Positions 6,554-9,376 of a DNA stretch of 9,376 nt are shown piece after piece. Within the stretch, counting starts at the first letter, position 1. Each line of letters begins with the position of its first letter. The DNA is from Acidimicrobiales bacterium (GTDB lineage: Bacteria; Actinomycetota; Acidimicrobiia; Acidimicrobiales; RAAP-2): assembly GCA_030044045.1 (NCBI GenBank), contig JASHWO010000245.1, forward strand, positions 1 to 9,376, written 5' to 3'. The position numbers and the translations under genes are program-made. The notes beneath the pieces were generated by a model, which saw only the letters and a list, made by a program, of their open reading frames with translations, ran no database searches and was not told the origin of the DNA.

Positions 6554-7561
6554 ATGAAGTACGTCGAGGCAGGCGGGGCCCGGGTCTCCGCCGTGGGGCT
6601 GGGCACCTGGCAGTTCGGGTCGCGCGAGTGGGGCTACGGCACCCCCTATGCCACCGAGACGGCGCCGGCCATCGTGCGGCGGTCCCTCGACCTCGGGGTG
6701 ACGTTCTTCGACACCGCCGAGGCCTACGCCTTCGGCCGCTCGGAGGAGATCCTCGGCCGGGCCCTGGGCGACCGGCGGGCCGAGGCCTTCGTGGCCACCA
6801 AGCTCTTCCCCCTGCTGCCCTTCGACCCGGTGGTCACCGCCCGGGCCCGGGGCAGCCTGCGCCGCCTGGGGACCGACGCCGTCGACCTCTACCAGGTGCA
6901 CTGGCACAACCCGGTGGTGCCGTTGCGGGCCACTATGGCGGCGCTGGACGGCCTGCTGCGCGGCGGCCTCGCCCGCCACGTCGGTGTCAGCAACTTCTCG
7001 CTGGCCCTCTGGCGGGCGGCCGAGACCGCCCTGGGGGCGCCGGTGCTGTCCAACCAGGTGAAGTACAGCCTGATCGACCGGGGGCCCGAGCGCGAGGTCC
7101 TGCCCTGGGCCCAGGACCACGACCGGCTGGTGGTGGCCTACAGCCCGCTGGCCCAGGGGCTCCTGTCCGGTCGGTACGACCCGGACCACCTGCCGGGCGG
7201 GCTGCGCGGCGGCACCCCGGCCTTCCTGCCCGAGAACGTGCGGCTGCTGGCCCCGGTGGTGGACGCCCTGCGCCAGGTGGCGGCGGCCCACGGCGCCACC
7301 TGCGCCCAGGTGGCCCTGGCCTGGGTGCTGCGCCGCCCGAACGTGGTGGTGATCCCCGGCGCCTCCTCGGTGGCCCAGGCCGAGGCCAACGCCGAGGCGG
7401 CCGACCTCGAGCTGAGCGACGAGGAGGACGCGGCGCTCACCGCGGCCTCGGACGCCTTCCACCCGGTGCGGGGCGTGGCCGCCGTTCCCTCCCTGGCCCG
7501 GCTGCGGGCCGAGCGGGTGGCCGGGCGGGTCCGGCGGGCCCGCGAGGGCTTGCGGAACTGA
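6554..7561 (+). CDS. aldo/keto reductase
   Basis: This NADP(H)-dependent carbonyl reductase has a TIM-barrel fold and 335 residues, as is usual for the family. The catalytic tetrad is visible as D53 and Y58 (in DTAEAYAFGRSEE), K83 (in VATKLF) and H116 (in DLYQVHWHN). HVGVSNFS (142-149) and SNQVKYSLIDR (166-176) are conserved barrel segments. The C-terminal VVIPGASSVAQAEANAEA (265-282) contacts the cofactor phosphate. The set resembles the YajO/Tas/potassium-channel beta-like AKR branch, but the physiological substrate is unknown. It starts 13 nt after the SDR stop, with only a weak GAAAG purine stretch before the ATG, so it is probably co-transcribed with the SDR. The tail after residue 312 is rich in Arg and Ala. 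Confidence 0.94.
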   Translation: MKYVEAGGARVSAVGLGTWQFGSREWGYGTPYATETAPAIVRRSLDLGVTFFDTAEAYAFGRSEEILGRALGDRRAEAFVATKLFPLLPFDPVVTARARGSLRRLGTDAVDLYQVHWHNPVVPLRATMAALDGLLRGGLARHVGVSNFSLALWRAAETALGAPVLSNQVKYSLIDRGPEREVLPWAQDHDRLVVAYSPLAQGLLSGRYDPDHLPGGLRGGTPAFLPENVRLLAPVVDALRQVAAAHGATCAQVALAWVLRRPNVVVIPGASSVAQAEANAEAADLELSDEEDAALTAASDAFHPVRGVAAVPSLARLRAERVAGRVRRAREGLRN

Positions 7562-7624
7562 ACAGCGCCAGCCGTCGCATCGTCACGGGGCGCCGGCATC
7601 GCCCGGGGCGGCGACGGCCCCCGG

Positions 7625-7630
7625 TAGGCT
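7625..7630 (+). promoter_or_regulatory. candidate -10 element for lpd
   Basis: TAGGCT fits the actinobacterial TANNNT consensus and lies in the 158-bp gap between the aldo/keto reductase and lpd. Transcription would start near 7637, giving a leader of about 80 nt before the lpd start. No -35 box is evident. The rest of the gap holds only short GC-rich inverted repeats that I cannot assign. Confidence 0.4.
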
Positions 7631-7707
7631 GAGCGCCGAACCAGCCCGAGGTCGGCAGCTTGCGCGCCGGACCGCGCCCCGGGTACGACGTGGGGGGGTC
7701 GGGTAAC

Positions 7708-7715
7708 AGAGGAGG
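7708..7715 (+). promoter_or_regulatory. ribosome binding site deciding the lpd start
   Basis: AGAGGAGG lies four bases before GTG at 7720, slightly close but a strong Shine-Dalgarno match. The longer reading frame beginning at 7660 would put this site inside the gene and add 20 residues that are not typical of the family. The GTG at 7720 is therefore preferred. Confidence 0.7.
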
Positions 7716-7719
7716 CAGG

Positions 7720-9144
7720 GTGACGGCGACGGGAGAGGCCCAGTACGACGTCGTCGTCGTCGGCGGTGGGCCCGGCGGGTACGCCGCCGCCCTCTACGGC
7801 GCCGCCGCCGGGCTGTCCATCGCCGTCGTGGAGCGGGACAAGGTGGGCGGCACCTGCCTCCACCGCGGCTGCGTCCCGGCCAAGGAGTTCCTGGAGACGG
7901 CCACCGTGCACCGCACGGTGCGCGGCGCCGGTGAGTTCGGCATCGTGACCGGCGAGCCGGTAGTGGACTTCGCCGTGAGCCAGGCCCGCAAGGGCGCGGT
8001 GGTGGACCAGCTCTTCCGGGGCCTGGCCGGCCTGCTGAAGGGCCGCCAGGTGACGGTCCTCTCGGGCACGGGCACGCTCCTGCCCGGGCGCCGGGTCCGG
8101 GTGGTCGACGGCCCCGACGCCGGTGCCGAGCTGGTGGGGCGCCACGTGGTGCTGGCCGCCGGCTCGGTGCCCCGGACCCTGCCCGGCCTGGAGGTCGACG
8201 GCCGGCTGGTGGTCACCTCCGACGAGTTCCTGGACCTCGACCGGATCCCCGCTTCCGCGGCGGTGGTCGGCGGCGGGGCCATCGGCTGCGAGTTCGCCTC
8301 GCTCCTGTCGGACCTCGGGTCTCGGGTCACGGTGCTGGAGGCGCTCGACGGCATCCTGGCCGGCTGCGATCAGGAGGTGGCGGCGGTGGTCGGGCGCTCC
8401 TTCCGCAAGCGGGGCGTCGAGGTCCTCACCGGGGTGCAGGTGACCGGCCATGCGCCGCGGGCCGACGGGAGCGGCACGGTGGTGCACCTGGCCGACGGCC
8501 GGGAGGTCGACGTGGCCATGGTGGTGGTGTCGGTGGGCCGCCGGCCCCGCAGCGAGGGGCTGGTGGCCGAGGGCACGGCGGTGCAGGTCGACGACCGGGG
8601 CTTCGTGGTGGCCAACGAGTACCAGCAGACCCACGAGCAGAACGTGTGGGCGGTGGGGGACCTGGTGGCCGGCACGCCGCAGCTGGCCCACGTGGCCTTC
8701 GCCGAGGCCATCGTGGTGATCAAGGGCATCCTGGGCGAGCCCATGCTCCCGGTGGACTACGCCCGGGTGCCCTGGGCCATCTACTGCCACCCGGAGGTGG
8801 CCTTCGCCGGCCTGACCGAGGCCCAGGCCCGGGCGCAGGGTATGGACGTGGTGACGAAGAAGGACCCCTTCGGCGGGAACAGCCGGGCCCGGATCATCGG
8901 CGACACCGACGGGCTGGTGAAGGTGGTCGCCGAACGGCGCCCCGACGGGACGGCGGGCCGCATCCTCGGCGTGCACATGGCCGGGCCGTGGGTCACCGAG
9001 CTGCTCGGCGCCGGGTACCTGGCCGTGAACTGGGAGGCCACCCCGGACGAGGTCGCACAGTTCATCCAGCCGCACCCCTCCCTCTCCGAAGCCTTCGGGG
9101 AGACGGTGCTGGCGCTGACCGGAAGGGGGCTCCACGTTGGCTGA
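7720..9144 (+). CDS. lpdA: dihydrolipoyl dehydrogenase (E3)
   Basis: This flavoprotein reoxidises the dihydrolipoyl arm of E2 in 2-oxoacid dehydrogenase complexes, reducing NAD. It has 474 residues, the normal length. The FAD-binding motif is GGGPGG (15-20). The redox disulfide is C46-LHRG-C51 in [13 protein letters not shown]. The NAD-binding motif is GGGAIGCE (184-191). The second FAD segment is [23 protein letters not shown]. The catalytic dyad is H452 and E457 in [12 protein letters not shown]. In the usual IHAHP motif the first histidine is glutamine here, but the catalytic one is kept. The active-site stretch reads VPAKEF where IPSK is common, a conservative variation. Its stop codon overlaps the start of the E2 gene, so E3 and E2 are almost certainly translated from one mRNA. 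Mercuric reductase and glutathione reductase are disfavoured by the closest motifs and by the E2 neighbour. Confidence 0.95.
   Translation: MTATGEAQYDVVVVGGGPGGYAAALYGAAAGLSIAVVERDKVGGTCLHRGCVPAKEFLETATVHRTVRGAGEFGIVTGEPVVDFAVSQARKGAVVDQLFRGLAGLLKGRQVTVLSGTGTLLPGRRVRVVDGPDAGAELVGRHVVLAAGSVPRTLPGLEVDGRLVVTSDEFLDLDRIPASAAVVGGGAIGCEFASLLSDLGSRVTVLEALDGILAGCDQEVAAVVGRSFRKRGVEVLTGVQVTGHAPRADGSGTVVHLADGREVDVAMVVVSVGRRPRSEGLVAEGTAVQVDDRGFVVANEYQQTHEQNVWAVGDLVAGTPQLAHVAFAEAIVVIKGILGEPMLPVDYARVPWAIYCHPEVAFAGLTEAQARAQGMDVVTKKDPFGGNSRARIIGDTDGLVKVVAERRPDGTAGRILGVHMAGPWVTELLGAGYLAVNWEATPDEVAQFIQPHPSLSEAFGETVLALTGRGLHVG
9121..9129 (+). promoter_or_regulatory. ribosome binding site deciding the TTG start of E2
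   Basis: GGAAGGGGG lies inside the end of lpd, with 7 nt to TTG at 9137. Alternatives GTG 9146 and ATG 9152 would be spaced too far away and would remove the N-terminal [10 protein letters not shown] residues expected of E2 lipoyl domains. Confidence 0.65.
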
Positions 9145-9376
9145 CGTGACCATGCCGCAGCTCGGCGAGACCGTCACCGAGGGGACCATCACCCGCTGGA
9201 TCAAGGCGGTGGGCGACCAGGTGGCCCAGGACGAGCCGCTCTTCGAGGTGTCCACCGACAAGGTGGACTCCGAGGTCCCGGCTCCGGCCGGCGGGGTGCT
9301 GACCGAGATCCTGGTGCCCGAGGGGGAGACGGTGGAGGTCGGCGCCCGGCTGGCCGTCATCGGTGAGGCCGCGCCG
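9137..9376 (+). CDS. 2-oxoacid dehydrogenase E2, lipoyl domain (3' truncated by window edge)
   Basis: E2 is the acyltransferase core of pyruvate or 2-oxoglutarate dehydrogenase and carries the swinging lipoyl arm. Eighty residues are visible, starting at TTG with [17 protein letters not shown]. They make one full biotinyl/lipoyl domain with the lipoylated K42 in [14 protein letters not shown], and the window ends in a hinge-like EAAP. The peripheral-subunit-binding and catalytic domains lie beyond the edge. Such genes are often named sucB or aceF in actinobacteria, and the visible part cannot tell acetyl- from succinyl-transferase. With aceE on the other side of the window, a role in pyruvate dehydrogenase is likely. 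In some actinobacteria a single E2 serves both complexes. The start overlaps the end of lpd by 8 nt, indicating translational coupling. Confidence 0.93.
   Translation, partial: MADVTMPQLGETVTEGTITRWIKAVGDQVAQDEPLFEVSTDKVDSEVPAPAGGVLTEILVPEGETVEVGARLAVIGEAAP

Noticed and set aside
2524..6606. A 1360-codon open frame on the minus strand spanning aceE, rnhA and the SDR gene
   Set aside because: It is a stop-poor shadow frame of high GC. Its protein is Pro/Gly/Arg-rich, shows no domain, and crosses several well-supported genes on both strands.
7588..7604. GGGCG/CGCCC hairpin after the aldo/keto reductase as a terminator
   Set aside because: The stem is only five base pairs with no T tract, among several similar chance pairings in the same gap.
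7660..7719. Longer lpd start at 7660
   Set aside because: It adds 20 Gly/Arg-rich residues ahead of the usual FAD-binding N-terminus and buries the AGAGGAGG site that serves the GTG at 7720.
7138..9360. A 740-codon minus-strand open frame opposite the aldo/keto reductase and lpd
   Set aside because: It is antisense to two complete recognised enzymes, has no recognisable motif and is compositionally biased.

Overview
The window is high-GC DNA with GTG and TTG starts, tight gene packing and TANNNT promoter elements, including two that would give leaderless transcripts. It also encodes a homodimeric AceE-type pyruvate dehydrogenase E1 near lpd and E2 genes. This points to a free-living actinobacterium. 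A deep-branching lineage such as the Acidimicrobiia fits the protein style, but that placement is an impression and was not tested. No gene-free stretch exceeds 300 bases, and I see no rRNA, tRNA, CRISPR array or insertion sequence.

Layout. (1) 1-1094, plus: the C-terminal two thirds of an acyl-CoA synthetase, cut by the left edge. (2) 1095-1176: a short regulatory gap holding an imperfect inverted repeat (half-sites 1119-1128 and 1141-1150). (3) 1177-2493, plus: a class II Fic/AMPylase with N-terminal inhibitory motif, Fic core and C-terminal winged helix. It looks like an acquired single-gene module. (4) 2451-5177, minus: complete aceE, whose 3' end overlaps the fic 3' end by 43 bp. (5) 5178-5211: a 34-bp divergent gap, with a leaderless-type -10 for aceE. 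(6) 5212-5694, plus: RNase HI. (7) 5695-5778: a GC hairpin, then a leaderless-type -10. (8) 5779-6540 and 6554-7561, plus: an HSD10-like short-chain dehydrogenase and an aldo/keto reductase, 13 nt apart. (9) 7562-7719: a gap with a TAGGCT -10. (10) 7720-9144, plus: dihydrolipoyl dehydrogenase. (11) 9137 to the edge, plus: the lipoyl domain of a 2-oxoacid dehydrogenase E2, overlapping lpd by 8 nt.

How the genes fit. AceE (E1p), Lpd (E3) and the E2 together supply the parts of a pyruvate (and perhaps 2-oxoglutarate) dehydrogenase complex. They are split over two strands and two transcription units, with rnhA and an SDR/AKR pair in between. The acyl-CoA ligase and HSD10-like dehydrogenase suit acyl-CoA metabolism. 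Most of the window is ordinary core metabolism. The accessory element is the Fic gene with its probable self-operator. I did not find a convincing new multi-gene system.
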